From positions 83,353 through 147,352 of the forward strand of contig NZ_JADBGR010000068.1 in NCBI RefSeq assembly GCF_014892515.1: a DNA stretch of 64,000 bases, given 5' to 3'. Below, piece by piece: positions 51,434-60,774 of this stretch; the stretch's first letter is position 1; each line of letters starts with the position of its first letter. Source of the stretch: Myceligenerans pegani (lineage in GTDB: Bacteria; Actinomycetota; Actinomycetes; Actinomycetales; Cellulomonadaceae). A model generated the notes under the pieces. It was given only the letters and a program-made list of their open reading frames with translations. It was not told the DNA's origin and did no database searches. Both the position numbers and the translations under genes were made by a program.

Positions 51434-51904
51434 ATGGGACGGATCGACTACATCGACGACCCCGATGCCCCGGCGATCAACAGCGTCGTGCCCTCCGTGG
51501 TCGCGATCGTGCGCGACGACGAGGGCCGAGTCCTGATGATCCACAAGACGGACAACGACCGGTGGGCCCTGCCTGGCGGTGGACACGAACCCGGAGAGAG
51601 CATCTCGGAGACCGTGATCCGCGAGGTCACGGAAGAGACGGGCTACGACGTCGCCGTCGAGACGCTCACCGGCACCTACACCAACCCGAACCACGTCATG
51701 GCCTACGACGACGGCGAGGTGCGCCAGCAGTTCTCCCTCGCGTTCCGGGCCCGGCTCCTCGGCGGCGAGCGACGCACCAGCAGCGAGAGTGACAAGGTCG
51801 AGTGGCTGCTACCCGGGCAGATCGACGACCTGAACCTTCACCCGTCGATGCAAATGCGAATCGCCCACGCTCTCCAGGAAACCGACCGGCCACATATCGG
51901 CTGA
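51434..51904 (+). CDS. Nudix hydrolase
   Basis: This 156-residue enzyme has a perfect Nudix box at residues 49-71 (G-x5-E-x7-REV-x-EE-x-GY). It would hydrolyse a nucleoside diphosphate linked to another group, with Mg as cofactor. The substrate is not predictable. ATG 51434 starts MGRIDYIDDPDAPAINSVVP; the 98 codons upstream in frame are not part of the family. Its 3' end lies 20 bp from the convergent membrane protein gene. Confidence 0.88.
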   Translation: MGRIDYIDDPDAPAINSVVPSVVAIVRDDEGRVLMIHKTDNDRWALPGGGHEPGESISETVIREVTEETGYDVAVETLTGTYTNPNHVMAYDDGEVRQQFSLAFRARLLGGERRTSSESDKVEWLLPGQIDDLNLHPSMQMRIAHALQETDRPHIG

Positions 51905-51923
51905 CCCGAGCCGCGCCCGCGCG

Positions 51924-52427
51924 CTACCACGACGGCCACAGGTCCGGAGCGCGCCGCTCCACTCGTGCACCCGGGTACTCCTGGGTATGGCGCCGCCGCG
52001 CCTCTTCGAGCCCGTACCTCACCTGCTCGTCGAGGAGCACACGGGGCAGCTCGTCCGAGTGGTACACCACTGTCACCACATCGCCGGGCTCGAAACCTGG
52101 ATAGCCCGTGGTGGCCAGGTACATCTCCTCGCCGAGGGGAGGGCCGGCCTCCAGGCGCACCGGGTTGTGGGCGCGAGCGGTCCCAGGATCGACGGTGACA
52201 ACGTATTCCTGGATGTGTTCCTCCTCGCGGACCACGGCGCGGATCTCGGTGCCACGATCTCGAAGGACCTTCACGAGCCGAGCGTCCTCCTCCTGTTCCC
52301 GGTCTGCCTTCAGCGTCTGACCGGAGATCGTCAGCCAGAAGCCGGTCACGCCGAGCGCGCCGATCAGGAACAGCGTCCCGCACCCCATGCGCGGGGGCTC
52401 GTGCTTCGGTTCCCAGGACGTGGACAT
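51924..52427 (-). CDS. Single-pass membrane protein, DUF3592-like
   Basis: This 167-residue protein has a membrane helix near residues 15-34 (MGCGTLFLIGALGVTGFWLTI), a short coiled segment (LKADREQEEDARLVKVLRD), then a small beta domain (EIRAVVREEEHIQEYVVTVD, GDVVTVVYHSDELPRVLL) as in DUF3592 proteins. Function unknown. ATG 52427 is chosen because GGGAGG lies 6 nt upstream; earlier in-frame starts lack one. Confidence 0.7.
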   Translation of the reverse strand: MSTSWEPKHEPPRMGCGTLFLIGALGVTGFWLTISGQTLKADREQEEDARLVKVLRDRGTEIRAVVREEEHIQEYVVTVDPGTARAHNPVRLEAGPPLGEEMYLATTGYPGFEPGDVVTVVYHSDELPRVLLDEQVRYGLEEARRRHTQEYPGARVERRAPDLWPSW

Positions 52428-52614
52428 GCGCTGCCTCCCGACGACGACGTGGCTGATCGTCCAGGTGGGACGGTACTGGCGCCCGGCCGGGAGCGGTCTC
52501 GGACGCGAACACACGTATGGTCGCACTTGGGAAACCGTCATCGACATGAACACCTGGAGCTTCTGGTGGGACTGACCGGGTAGCGTCAGCCGCCACCTGC
52601 CGAAGGAGACACGC

Positions 52615-52986
52615 GTGCCGTTCACCGATTCGACCGAGCCCGTTCCCGCGGAGCTGAGAACCGAAGAGTTCGCCCTGCGTCCGATCGTCGCCGACGACGC
52701 GGAGCTGGACTATGCCGCCGTCATGGACTCGCGCGAGCACCTGCGGTTGTGGCGACAGTCGACGTGGCCCGAGGATGATTTCACCCTGGAGGCGAACCGG
52801 GAAGATCTCATCGACATGGAACAGCGCCATGCCGCGTGGCGCGCGTTCTCGTACACCGTGCTCGACCCGGCCGGCACCAGGTGCCTGGGCTGCGTCTACG
52901 TCTTCCCCACGAGCGCCACCTTCCTCGCGAGAGCCACGGTGATCTGGTCAGCGACCGGCGCTCGGTGCCTACGATGGGAGCCATGA
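52615..52986 (+). pseudogene. Truncated GNAT acetyltransferase
   Basis: This 123-residue frame has the N-terminal half of a GNAT protein (AELRTEEFALRPIVADDAELDYAAVMDS, HLRLWRQSTWPEDDFTLEANREDL, GCVYVFPTSATFLARATV) with a good ribosome site (AAGGAG) and GTG start. The family continues for about 70 more residues with the acetyl-CoA loop and last strands. Here the sequence turns into IWSATGARCLRWEP and stops inside the next gene's start. The active half is missing, so the gene is probably dead; a deletion joined it to the AlkD-like gene. Confidence 0.7.
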
Positions 52987-53591
52987 GGCCCGCGTTCTCC
53001 ACCGCCGTCGACGTCGAGCAGGCGCTGCGGGAGGCCGCCGACCCGCGCGAGAAGGCGAAGATCCGCGGCCGTGTCGCAGACGACGAACCCGTGATCGGCG
53101 TACGGATGGGCACGCTGTTCGACCTCGCGAAGCGCGCCACCGACCTGCCCGGAGCCGAACTCGACGCGCTGTTCGAGCACCCGGCGTACGAGCCGCGCCT
53201 GGCGGCGTTCTGCGTCCTCGACTTCCGCGCCCGGCGGAAGCTCTCCGACGACGAGCGAGCCGGTCTCGCGCGCACCTACCTCGACCGGCACGACGCCATC
53301 AGCACGTGGGACATGGTCGACCGCGCCGCCCCGCGTGTGCTCGGCATGCCGATCCTCGCCGGCGCCGTGGACGGCGGCGTTCTCGACGATCTCGCGCGCT
53401 CCGCGGACCCGCTCCGGCGCCGGTCGGCGATCACGGCGCCGCTCTGGTTCGTCAAGAAAGGATCCGACGCCGACGTCGAGCGCGGACTCGCCATCGCCGA
53501 CTCGCTCGCCGAGGACACCCATCCGCGCGTCCGATCAGCGGTGAAGATCTACCGGGCACACGCGGCGAAGCGTCAGGCGAACGCCGGGTAG
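52983..53591 (+). CDS. DNA alkylation repair (AlkD/HEAT-like) protein
   Basis: This 202-residue all-helical protein resembles AlkD-type DNA glycosylases: VRMGTLFDLAKRAT, LFEHPAYEPRLAAFCVLDFRAR, DRHDAISTWDMVDRAAPRVLG, LARSADPLRRRSAITAPLWFVKKG. AlkD removes alkylated bases from DNA; many homologues are untested. ATG 52983 overlaps the end of the truncated GNAT frame, so its native promoter may have been lost or replaced. Confidence 0.8.
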   Translation: MRPAFSTAVDVEQALREAADPREKAKIRGRVADDEPVIGVRMGTLFDLAKRATDLPGAELDALFEHPAYEPRLAAFCVLDFRARRKLSDDERAGLARTYLDRHDAISTWDMVDRAAPRVLGMPILAGAVDGGVLDDLARSADPLRRRSAITAPLWFVKKGSDADVERGLAIADSLAEDTHPRVRSAVKIYRAHAAKRQANAG

Positions 53592-53641
53592 CCGACGACG
53601 GCGACCGACGGCGTCGCGGACGATCCTGCCGGTGCGGAGCG

Positions 53642-54214
53642 TCAGCGCTCGACCTCGAAGATCTGCTTCTGGATGCCGTTCCGGTAGGCCGCGTGCTCGA
53701 CCAGCCGGAGCTTCTGGGCCGGCTTGTCGGCGTCGCTGAACAGCGGCTTCCCCTGTCCCAGGAGCACCGGGAAGACGAGCAGGTGGTACGCGTCGATCAG
53801 CCCGGCGTCGCCGAGCGCGCGGGTGAGGCTGACGCTGCCGTGCACCTGGATCTCGCCGATGTCGGACTCCTTGAGCTTCGCGACGTCGTCCAGCGAGCGC
53901 AGGATGGTGATGTCGCCCCAGTTGCCGACGAGGTCGTCCTCGGTGAGCGTCGTGGAGACGACGTACTTGGGCAGGGTGTTGTACCGCGGGAACTCGTCCA
54001 TGGTCGGCCAGACCGGCGCGAACCCCTCATAGCTCACCCGGCCCAGGAGCAGCGCTCCGGCCTCCTCCTGCTCGCGGCCCTTGAGCTCGTAGGCATCCAT
54101 GTCGGGTTCGACGGTCTTGAACGTCCACATCGTGTCGTGCAGCGCGGGGTCCCCGCCGGTCGGGTCGACCTTGCCGTCGAGCGAGACGAAGTGCGTGGCG
54201 ACGATGGTGCTCAT
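53642..54214 (-). CDS. Dihydrofolate reductase/RibD C-terminal family protein
   Basis: This 190-residue protein has the fold of the RibD C-terminal reductase: VATHFVSLDGKVDPTGGD, LLLGRVSYEGFAPVWP, PKYVVSTTL, GEIQVHGSVSLTRALGDAGLIDAYHLLVFPVLLGQGKPLF. It probably binds NADPH; the substrate is unknown as riboflavin genes are not near. ATG 54214 follows GGAGGAAAG. Confidence 0.88.
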   Translation of the reverse strand: MSTIVATHFVSLDGKVDPTGGDPALHDTMWTFKTVEPDMDAYELKGREQEEAGALLLGRVSYEGFAPVWPTMDEFPRYNTLPKYVVSTTLTEDDLVGNWGDITILRSLDDVAKLKESDIGEIQVHGSVSLTRALGDAGLIDAYHLLVFPVLLGQGKPLFSDADKPAQKLRLVEHAAYRNGIQKQIFEVER

Positions 54215-54293
54215 GACTCTTTCCTCCGGTCGTGGTGCTCGCGGCCGCCCGGTGCGGCGCGTCGTGGGTATGGACGAGAGACTCGCACAGGAC

Positions 54294-55259
54294 TCATCGG
54301 TGGTCGACCGCCGCGGCGAGGCGCTCCGCGAGGGCGGCGACCGCCGCCCGCAGCTCGGGTCCGCCCTCCACGCGGTACGGGAACGGCACGCTCGCCAGCC
54401 ACTCCTGCGCGTACATCTCCGGGTTGCGCGTGCTGCCCACGAGCACGCACCGGTCCCCCGCCGCCTCGAGCCTGCCCATCTGCGCCCCGACCCAGGGTTC
54501 GACGTCGGCGAGCGGGGCGTCGAACACGACGCGCGTGGCGTACCGCCACCCGGTGCCGAGGTGTTCCTCCAGGGCCGTCACGGGGTCGAGGTCCTCGGGC
54601 GGCTCGAACCTGCGCGTGGTCTGCTCGACGGCGAGGACCCGGTCGACGCGGTAGGTGCGCACCTCCCCGGCTCGGTGGGAGTGGCACAGGAGGTACCAGC
54701 GCCCGTAGCGGACGACGACGGCCCACGGGTCCACCTCGGCGACCCATTCGCTGCCGGACTCACCCCGGTAGGTGACCAGGGCGCGCCGCCGGGCGGCGAT
54801 CGCCGTGACGAGCTCGCCGGTGATCGCCGTGTCGGGGCGGGCGGCGAACCGGTCGGGCGCGGCGGCCGCGTGCTCGCGCACCGCCGCCGCCTGGCGGCCG
54901 ACGTCGCTCGGCAGCGCCCGGATCACCTTGTCGAGGGCGGTGTCCACCAAGCTGTCGCCGCCGTCGGACCCGCTGCCGGAACGGCCGTCGAGCACCGCCA
55001 TGACCAGGCCCAGCGCCTCGGCCTGGGTGAAGGTGACCGGTGAGAGCCGCGCGTCGCGCCCGAGGCGGTAGCCGCCGTGCGGCCCCCGTTCCGACGAGAC
55101 GGGGATCCCGGCCTCGCGCAGGATGCCGACGTACCGGCGCGCGGCGCGCTCGGTGACGCCGAGCCGCTCGCCGAGCTCGCCCGCCGTCGTGCCCGGGCGG
55201 GTCCGCAGGATCTCGAGCGCGCGGAGCGCGCGGGCGGTCGGGCCGGGATCGGACGACAT
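54294..55259 (-). CDS. WYL-domain transcriptional regulator (YafY type)
   Basis: This 321-residue regulator has an N-terminal winged helix (ARALRALEILRTRPGTTAGELGERLGVTERAARRYVGILREAG, SERGPHGGYRLG), and a WYL effector domain (WAVVVRYGRWYLLCHSHRAGEVRTYRVDRV) followed by a C-terminal ligand extension. It is divergent from the hydrolase at 55392, and the two often form regulator-target pairs. It also may act on the RibD-like gene downstream. Confidence 0.9.
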   Translation of the reverse strand: MSSDPGPTARALRALEILRTRPGTTAGELGERLGVTERAARRYVGILREAGIPVSSERGPHGGYRLGRDARLSPVTFTQAEALGLVMAVLDGRSGSGSDGGDSLVDTALDKVIRALPSDVGRQAAAVREHAAAAPDRFAARPDTAITGELVTAIAARRRALVTYRGESGSEWVAEVDPWAVVVRYGRWYLLCHSHRAGEVRTYRVDRVLAVEQTTRRFEPPEDLDPVTALEEHLGTGWRYATRVVFDAPLADVEPWVGAQMGRLEAAGDRCVLVGSTRNPEMYAQEWLASVPFPYRVEGGPELRAAVAALAERLAAAVDHR

Positions 55260-55391
55260 CTCAGCAGCCTAGACGCCGTCCCGCTCAATCCGGAAGCAGA
55301 ACGTCCGGAACTCGCCCTACGGTGGTGTTCACCGGCACCGCGCCGGGCCCATCACGACAGTCACAGCACACCGCACCCACGGGAGAGAACC

Positions 55392-56087
55392 ATGGACATC
55401 CTGCTCATCGGCGGACTCTGGCTCGACGCCTCGGCCTGGGACGACGTCGTCCCCGAACTGGAGGCGCTCGGCCACCGGCCCGTGCCGGTCGCCCTCCCCG
55501 GCCAGGGTGACGGGTCGACATCGGCCACGCTGGACGACCAGGTCGCGGCCGTCCTCGCCGCGGTCGACGCGGCGCCGGACGCGCCCCTGGTCGTGGGACA
55601 CTCCGCGGCCTGCACGCTGGCCTGGCTCGCCGCGGACGCGCGCCCCGGCAAGGTGGCCGGCGTCGTCCTCGTCGGCGGCTTCCCCTGGGACGACGGCAAG
55701 CTCTACGCCGACCTGTTCCCGGTCACGGACGGTGTCATGCCGTTCCCCGGCTGGGCCCCGTTCGAAGGGCCGGACTCCGCCGACCTGGACGAGGACGCCA
55801 GGGCCACCTTCGCGGCCTCGGCCGTCCCCGTCCCCGAGGGCGTGGCCCGCGCCGTCGTGCGGCTCGCGGACGAGCGCCGGTTCGACGTCCCGGTCACCGT
55901 CGTGTGCCCCGAGTTCACCGCGGCTCAGGCCCGGGCGTGGATCGACGCGGGCGACGTGCCGGAGCTCGCGCGCACCAAGCACGTCGACCTCGTCGACCTC
56001 GACTCGGGCCACTGGCCGATGTTCACGCGCCCGGCCGAGCTGGCCCGGGTCCTGAGCGGGGTGGCCGCCGACACGACCCCGGCATGA
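55392..56087 (+). CDS. Alpha/beta hydrolase
   Basis: This 231-residue enzyme has the start MDILLIGGLWLDASAWDDVVP (oxyanion region), nucleophile S in VVGHSAACTLAW and a C-terminal histidine in DLDSGHWPMF. It resembles EstC-like esterases. ATG 55392 follows GGGAGAGAA. It lies 132 bp from the divergent WYL regulator, which probably controls it. Its 3' end is 7 bp from the convergent tctA gene. Confidence 0.85.
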   Translation: MDILLIGGLWLDASAWDDVVPELEALGHRPVPVALPGQGDGSTSATLDDQVAAVLAAVDAAPDAPLVVGHSAACTLAWLAADARPGKVAGVVLVGGFPWDDGKLYADLFPVTDGVMPFPGWAPFEGPDSADLDEDARATFAASAVPVPEGVARAVVRLADERRFDVPVTVVCPEFTAAQARAWIDAGDVPELARTKHVDLVDLDSGHWPMFTRPAELARVLSGVAADTTPA

Positions 56088-56094
56088 GTCAACC

Positions 56095-57642
56095 TCATGC
56101 TTGGACGCCGGCCCGGGGCCGCTCGCCGTCGGCCACGACCTTCTCCAGCGCCCGCTCCCGCCGCCTCAGCCAGATGCCCGCCACGAGCACGACGGCGATC
56201 GCCGCGTAGGCGATGGCCGCGAACGGGCTCGTGACCAGGTAGCTCAGGTCGCCCTGGCTGATCGCGAGGGAGCGGCGCAGCCGGTCCTCGGCCATCGGGC
56301 CGAGGATCATGCCCACCACCATCGGCGCCACCGGGTAGCCGTACCGGCGCATCATGAACCCGGCCAGGCCCACGAGGACCAGCAGCAGCACATCCACCGG
56401 CGAGAAGTTCAGCGCGTACGAGCCCAGCGCGCCGAACAGGAGGATGCCCGCGTACAGGTAGTGCCGCGGGATCTGCAGCACCTTCACCCACATCCCCACC
56501 AGCGGCAGGTTGAGCACGAGCAGCATCACGTTGCCGATGTACAGGCTCGCCACCAGCGCCCACACCAGGGCCGGCTCGTTCACCATGAGCAGCGGTCCGG
56601 GCTGGATCGCGTAGGACTGGAACGCGACGAGAATGATCGCCGCGGTCGCCGTCGTCGGCAGGCCGAGCGTGAGCAGCGGCACGAGCACGCCCGACGCCGC
56701 GGCGTTGTTCGCCGCCTCCGGGCCGGCGACGCCCTCGATCGCGCCCTTGCCGAACTGCTTGCGCCGCTCCTTGCCCGCGAGCCGCCGCTCGGCGGCGTAC
56801 GAGAGGAAGGTCGCGACGTCGGCCCCGCCGGCCGGGATGGTGCCCACCGGGAACCCGATCCCGGCGCCGCGCAGCCACGGCTTCCAGGAGCGACGCCAGT
56901 CGTCGCGCCTCATCCAGCCGCGCCAGCCCTTCTCGACGGGGATGACCTCGATCGGCCCGTGCCGCATCCGCGACCCCACGTACAGGGCCTCCCCGACGGC
57001 GAACAGGCCGACGGCGACCACGACGACGTCGATCCCGTCGGCCAGGTTGGGCACGCCGAAGGTGAACCGCTGCTGTCCCGTCAGGGTGTCGGTGCCGACC
57101 AGCCCCAGGAACAGGCCGAGCGACAGCGACGCGAGCCCGCGCGGCACGGAGCTGCCGAGCAGCGCGCCGACCGTGATGAAGGCGACCACCATGAGCGCGA
57201 AGTAGTCGGGCTCGCCGAGCTGGACCGCCATCCGGGCGACGAAGGGCGCCACGAAGGTGAGCGCCACCGTGGCCAGCGACCCGGCGACGAACGAGCCGAT
57301 CGCGGCCGTCGCGAGCGCCGCCGCCCCGCGTCCGGCGCGCGCCATCTTGTTGCCCTCGAGCGCGGTGACGATCGAGGCGGACTCGCCGGGCGTGTTGAGC
57401 AGGATCGACGTGGTGGAGCCGCCGTACATGCCGCCGTAGTAGATGCCGGCGAAGACGATGATCGCCGCCGTCGGCTCCATGCTGTAGGTCAGCGGGAGCA
57501 GCAGGGCGATCGTCATGGCCGGGCCGATGCCGGGCAGCACGCCGACGGCGGTCCCGATGAACACGCCGAACAGCGCGTACAGCAGGTAGACCGGGTGCAG
57601 GACGGTGGTGAAGCCGTCCATCAGGGCCTGGACGTTATCCAC
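56095..57642 (-). CDS. tctA: Tripartite tricarboxylate transporter, large membrane subunit TctA
   Basis: This 515-residue permease shows family segments [68 protein letters not shown] and [30 protein letters not shown]. It has about twelve membrane helices and moves a tri- or dicarboxylate (citrate, tartrate or a related acid) with sodium or protons. The GTG start overlaps the tctB stop by eight bases. It is the last gene of tctCBA. Confidence 0.93.
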   Translation of the reverse strand: MDNVQALMDGFTTVLHPVYLLYALFGVFIGTAVGVLPGIGPAMTIALLLPLTYSMEPTAAIIVFAGIYYGGMYGGSTTSILLNTPGESASIVTALEGNKMARAGRGAAALATAAIGSFVAGSLATVALTFVAPFVARMAVQLGEPDYFALMVVAFITVGALLGSSVPRGLASLSLGLFLGLVGTDTLTGQQRFTFGVPNLADGIDVVVVAVGLFAVGEALYVGSRMRHGPIEVIPVEKGWRGWMRRDDWRRSWKPWLRGAGIGFPVGTIPAGGADVATFLSYAAERRLAGKERRKQFGKGAIEGVAGPEAANNAAASGVLVPLLTLGLPTTATAAIILVAFQSYAIQPGPLLMVNEPALVWALVASLYIGNVMLLVLNLPLVGMWVKVLQIPRHYLYAGILLFGALGSYALNFSPVDVLLLVLVGLAGFMMRRYGYPVAPMVVGMILGPMAEDRLRRSLAISQGDLSYLVTSPFAAIAYAAIAVVLVAGIWLRRRERALEKVVADGERPRAGVQA

Positions 57643-58195
57643 GGAGGAACGGCACCCCCTCCAGGAGCGGTCCGGCCGGCAGGGAGAGCCCCAGCAGCCC
57701 GCCGAAGATCACCTGCACGACCAGGCCGAGCACGAGGCCGATCAGGGCGGCGCGCCACCAGGGGCGCGCGCCCAGGACGACGGCCGCCGCCGCGAACAGG
57801 AGCGCGGCGGCGAACGGCCAGCCGATCACATTGATCGCGAACACGTGCACCACGAGGGCGGCGACGAGCAGGGCCACGGTGAGCCAGTCGGTGCGGACCG
57901 TGAGGTCGACGTCCTCGCCCTCCTCGGCCTCGCCCCGGCGCCCGCGCAGCACCAGCACGGCCAGCACCACGCCGATGCCGACGAGCATGGCGCCCACCAG
58001 GTAGGGGAAGGCGCGCGGGCCCAGCGTGTTGGTGGAGCCCGGGACGACGATGCCTCCCGCGGTGACCAGCACGTAGGCGCCCAGGACGGTCACGGCCACG
58101 GCGAGCACGAGCTCGCCCCAGCGCCGCCCCGGCGGCCGCGCGGGAGCCGCGTCCGCCGTGGTGGGCACCTCGGGCGCCTTGACGTCGGACCTCAC
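57635..58195 (-). CDS. tctB: Tripartite tricarboxylate transporter, small membrane subunit TctB
   Basis: This 186-residue protein has four predicted membrane helices, as expected for TctB ([80 protein letters not shown]). The GTG at 58195 overlaps the tctC stop (GTGA). A Pro/Ala-rich cytoplasmic tail of about 25 residues precedes the first helix. Confidence 0.9.
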   Translation of the reverse strand: MRSDVKAPEVPTTADAAPARPPGRRWGELVLAVAVTVLGAYVLVTAGGIVVPGSTNTLGPRAFPYLVGAMLVGIGVVLAVLVLRGRRGEAEEGEDVDLTVRTDWLTVALLVAALVVHVFAINVIGWPFAAALLFAAAAVVLGARPWWRAALIGLVLGLVVQVIFGGLLGLSLPAGPLLEGVPFLRG

Positions 58196-59196
58196 CGGAC
58201 CAGCCCGATGTCCTGCAGCGTGGTCCGGACCTCGGCGATGTTCTCCGTGAGATAGGTGTCGAACTCGTCGCCGGGAAGGAACGCGTCGGCCCAGCCGTAC
58301 TCCTCGAGCGTGCCCGCCCAGGAGTCGGACTCCACGACGCCGGTCACCGCGGCGATCAGCGCCTCCCGGTCGGCCTCGTCGATGTCTCCGGGCGCGACGA
58401 CGCCGCGCCAGTTGGTGAGGACGACGTCGTACCCGGACTCCGTGAGGGTCGGCGTGTCGGGGAGGGCGGCGACGCGCTCCTCGCCGGAGACGGCGAGCGC
58501 CTTCAGCTCGCCCGCCTCGACCTGCTCGGCGTACTCGGCGACGCCGGAGATGCCGGCGTCGACCTTGTTGCCGAGCAGCGCGGCGAGCGATTCGCCGCCG
58601 CCGGAGTAGGCGACGTAGTTGAGGTCGGCGGTGATCTCGTCCTCGGTCATGCCCGCGGCCTCGAGCAGCATGCCGGCGAGGATGTGGTCGGCGCCGCCGG
58701 CCGACCCGCCGGTGACGGTGACGTCCTTGCCGTTCTCCTCGATGTCGCGCACGAGGTCCTCGACGGTCTCGTAGGGAGACTCCTTCGGGACGACGATCAC
58801 CTCCTGCTCCTCGGTGAGGCGGGCGATCGGCGTGGTGTCCTCGATCCGGGCCTGGGACTCGTTCGTCTCGACGGCGCCGACCATGACCAGGCCCATGACG
58901 AGCAGGGTGTTCGGGTCGGTCGCGTTGGCGATGTTCGCGAGGCCCACGGTGCCGCCGGCGCCGTCGACGTTCGTGACGGTGGCCCGGCCGACGAGGCCCT
59001 CGGCCTGCAGGTCGGCCTGCAGGGCGCGGCCGGTCTGGTCCCAGCCGCCGCCGGGTGCGGCGGGGACCACGATGCTCAGCTCGTCGATGGTGGCGTCGTC
59101 GCCGCCGGCGGTGTTGGCCTCCAGGCTGCCGCAGCCCGCGAGCGCCAGTGCCAGGGCGATTCCCGCGGGGGCGACCACGGTTCGGCTGATGCGCAT
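58192..59196 (-). CDS. tctC: Tripartite tricarboxylate transporter substrate-binding lipoprotein TctC
   Basis: This 334-residue protein has a lipoprotein signal (lipobox LAGC near residue 22) and the TctC pattern: LSIVVPAAPGGGWDQTGRALQADL, GGTVGLANIA, VTGGSAGGADHILAGML, NYVAYSGGGESLAALLGNKVDAGISGV. It captures the carboxylate outside and delivers it to TctAB. It has a good ribosome site (AAGGAGGAG). It heads the operon and diverges from the two-component genes, which probably control it. Confidence 0.92.
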   Translation of the reverse strand: MRISRTVVAPAGIALALALAGCGSLEANTAGGDDATIDELSIVVPAAPGGGWDQTGRALQADLQAEGLVGRATVTNVDGAGGTVGLANIANATDPNTLLVMGLVMVGAVETNESQARIEDTTPIARLTEEQEVIVVPKESPYETVEDLVRDIEENGKDVTVTGGSAGGADHILAGMLLEAAGMTEDEITADLNYVAYSGGGESLAALLGNKVDAGISGVAEYAEQVEAGELKALAVSGEERVAALPDTPTLTESGYDVVLTNWRGVVAPGDIDEADREALIAAVTGVVESDSWAGTLEEYGWADAFLPGDEFDTYLTENIAEVRTTLQDIGLVR

Positions 59197-59264
59197 TTCT
59201 CCTCCTTGAGCGGATGCCGTTGCGGCGTGAGCGTAGGGAGGGCCGCCGGCCGGGGTGGCGTTCT

Positions 59265-59288
59265 GGTCGCAACGAACGTTGTGGTCGT
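59265..59288. promoter_or_regulatory. Symmetric site between tctC and the sensor kinase
   Basis: TGGTCG, then CAACG-aa-CGTTG, then TGGTCG: an inverted repeat (59271-59282) framed by direct repeats. It lies in the 144-bp gap between divergent starts, 69 bp from tctC. It is a good candidate for the binding site of the CitB-like response regulator. Confidence 0.45.
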
Positions 59289-59340
59289 TTCGGTCACGCC
59301 TCGGTACCCCGCCGGCCGGGAACCGGTGCACACTGGCGTC

Positions 59341-60774
59341 GTGAGAAGGGCGATGACGCTCCGGGCGCAGCTGCTGGTGCTGCAGGTCGTCATCGTGCTC
59401 GCGGTCGTGTGCGTGACGGGGGTGGTCGCCTCGGCGCTGCAGGAGCGCCAGCTCCGCGAGGCGTACGTGGACCAGATGACCGGTGTCGCGCAGTCGGTGG
59501 CGCATCTGCCGGCCATCCGGGACGCGTTCGACGACGAGGACCCGTCGGCCACGATCCAGCCGATCGCCGAGGTGATCCGGGAGGCGTCGGGCGTGACCTA
59601 CCTGGTGGTCACCGACGACCAGGGCGTGCGCTACTCCCATCCCAACCCGGAGCGGATCGGCGAGCGGGTCTCCACCGACCCGTCGGTGCCCCTGTCCGGG
59701 GAGGTGTGGACCGGCACGCAGACGGGCACGCTCGGCACGTCGTGGCGGGTCAAGGTGCCCGTCTTCGGGGACGCCGCCGACGACGCCTCCCCCGCCCCGG
59801 TCATCGGCACCGCCAGCGTGGGGATCCTCGAGTCCGAGCTGCGCGCCGACCTCACCGAGGACCGCTTCTGGTTGCTGGCGGCGCTCGCCGGCGCCGTGGT
59901 GGTCGGCGTGCTGTGCGCGGCGTGGGTGACCCGGCTGGTCCGCCGGCGGATCTACCAGCTCGAGCCGGAGGACATCGCGACCCTGCTGGAGACCCGCGGC
60001 CTGACCGACGCCCTGCGGTCCCAGTCGCACGAGTTCGCCAACACGCTGCACGTGATCTCGGGGCTGCTGGAGCTGGGCCGCACCGACGACGCGATCGCCT
60101 TCATCGAGCGGTCGGGCCACGGCGGGCTGCTCACCGCGTCCACGGTCGCCCCGGACGTGCGGTCGCCGGAGCTCGCGGCGCTGCTGCTGGTCAAGACCAT
60201 CACGGCGCGCGAGCACGGCGTGACGCTCGACGTCGACGAGGCCTCCGCGCTCGACGCGCCGGGTGGCCCGGAAGCCTCCTCCCTGCACACGGACGTGCTC
60301 GTCGTGCTCGGGAACCTGATCGACAACGCCGTCGACGCCACCGGCCCGGAGGGCCGGGTGCGGGTCCTGGTGCACGACGACGGCCCGGTCCTGCGCCTCC
60401 AGGTGGACGACGACGGACCCGGCGTCCCCGAGCAACTGCGCCACCAGGTGTTCAAGGCCGGGTTCTCCACCAAGGTGACCGGCGACGGGGAGCACGGCCG
60501 GGGTATCGGGCTGGCGCTGGTGCGGCGCGTGGTGGACCGCCGGGGTGGTGAGGTGGTCATCGGGAGCGGAGGGCTCGGCGGGGCTCGGGTGACGGTCGAG
60601 CTGCCGGTGACGTCCTCTCCTGGCGGTTCTGAGTATGGCGGCTCCGGGCCTGCCTGCTCCGGGCATGGACGTTCTGCGGCCGAGGGCTCCCCTGCCGACG
60701 TCGCCCGGCGTGCCACCGTCGAGGTGCCGGCCGGCTCCACTGCGCCCGCCGGATTGCGGGAGGCTGCCCCGTGA
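59341..60774 (+). CDS. CitA/DcuS-like sensor kinase lacking the cytoplasmic PAS domain
   Basis: This 477-residue kinase has a first membrane helix (about 8-30), an extracytoplasmic single-Cache-type domain (ATIQPIAEVIREASGVTYLVVTDDQGVRYSHPNPERIG, GTASVGILESELRA), a second helix (about 180-200), then directly the H-box RSQSHEFANTLHVISGLLELG with H230, and a HATPase domain (NLIDNAVDATGP, VDDDGPGVP, GRGIGLALVRRVV). Typical CitA/DcuS proteins have about 100 residues of PAS domain between helix 2 and the H-box; it is absent here. It likely senses a carboxylate and controls tctCBA. GTG 59341 or ATG 59353 can start it. A Ser/Gly/Pro-rich C-terminal tail is present. Confidence 0.88.
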   Translation: MRRAMTLRAQLLVLQVVIVLAVVCVTGVVASALQERQLREAYVDQMTGVAQSVAHLPAIRDAFDDEDPSATIQPIAEVIREASGVTYLVVTDDQGVRYSHPNPERIGERVSTDPSVPLSGEVWTGTQTGTLGTSWRVKVPVFGDAADDASPAPVIGTASVGILESELRADLTEDRFWLLAALAGAVVVGVLCAAWVTRLVRRRIYQLEPEDIATLLETRGLTDALRSQSHEFANTLHVISGLLELGRTDDAIAFIERSGHGGLLTASTVAPDVRSPELAALLLVKTITAREHGVTLDVDEASALDAPGGPEASSLHTDVLVVLGNLIDNAVDATGPEGRVRVLVHDDGPVLRLQVDDDGPGVPEQLRHQVFKAGFSTKVTGDGEHGRGIGLALVRRVVDRRGGEVVIGSGGLGGARVTVELPVTSSPGGSEYGGSGPACSGHGRSAAEGSPADVARRATVEVPAGSTAPAGLREAAP

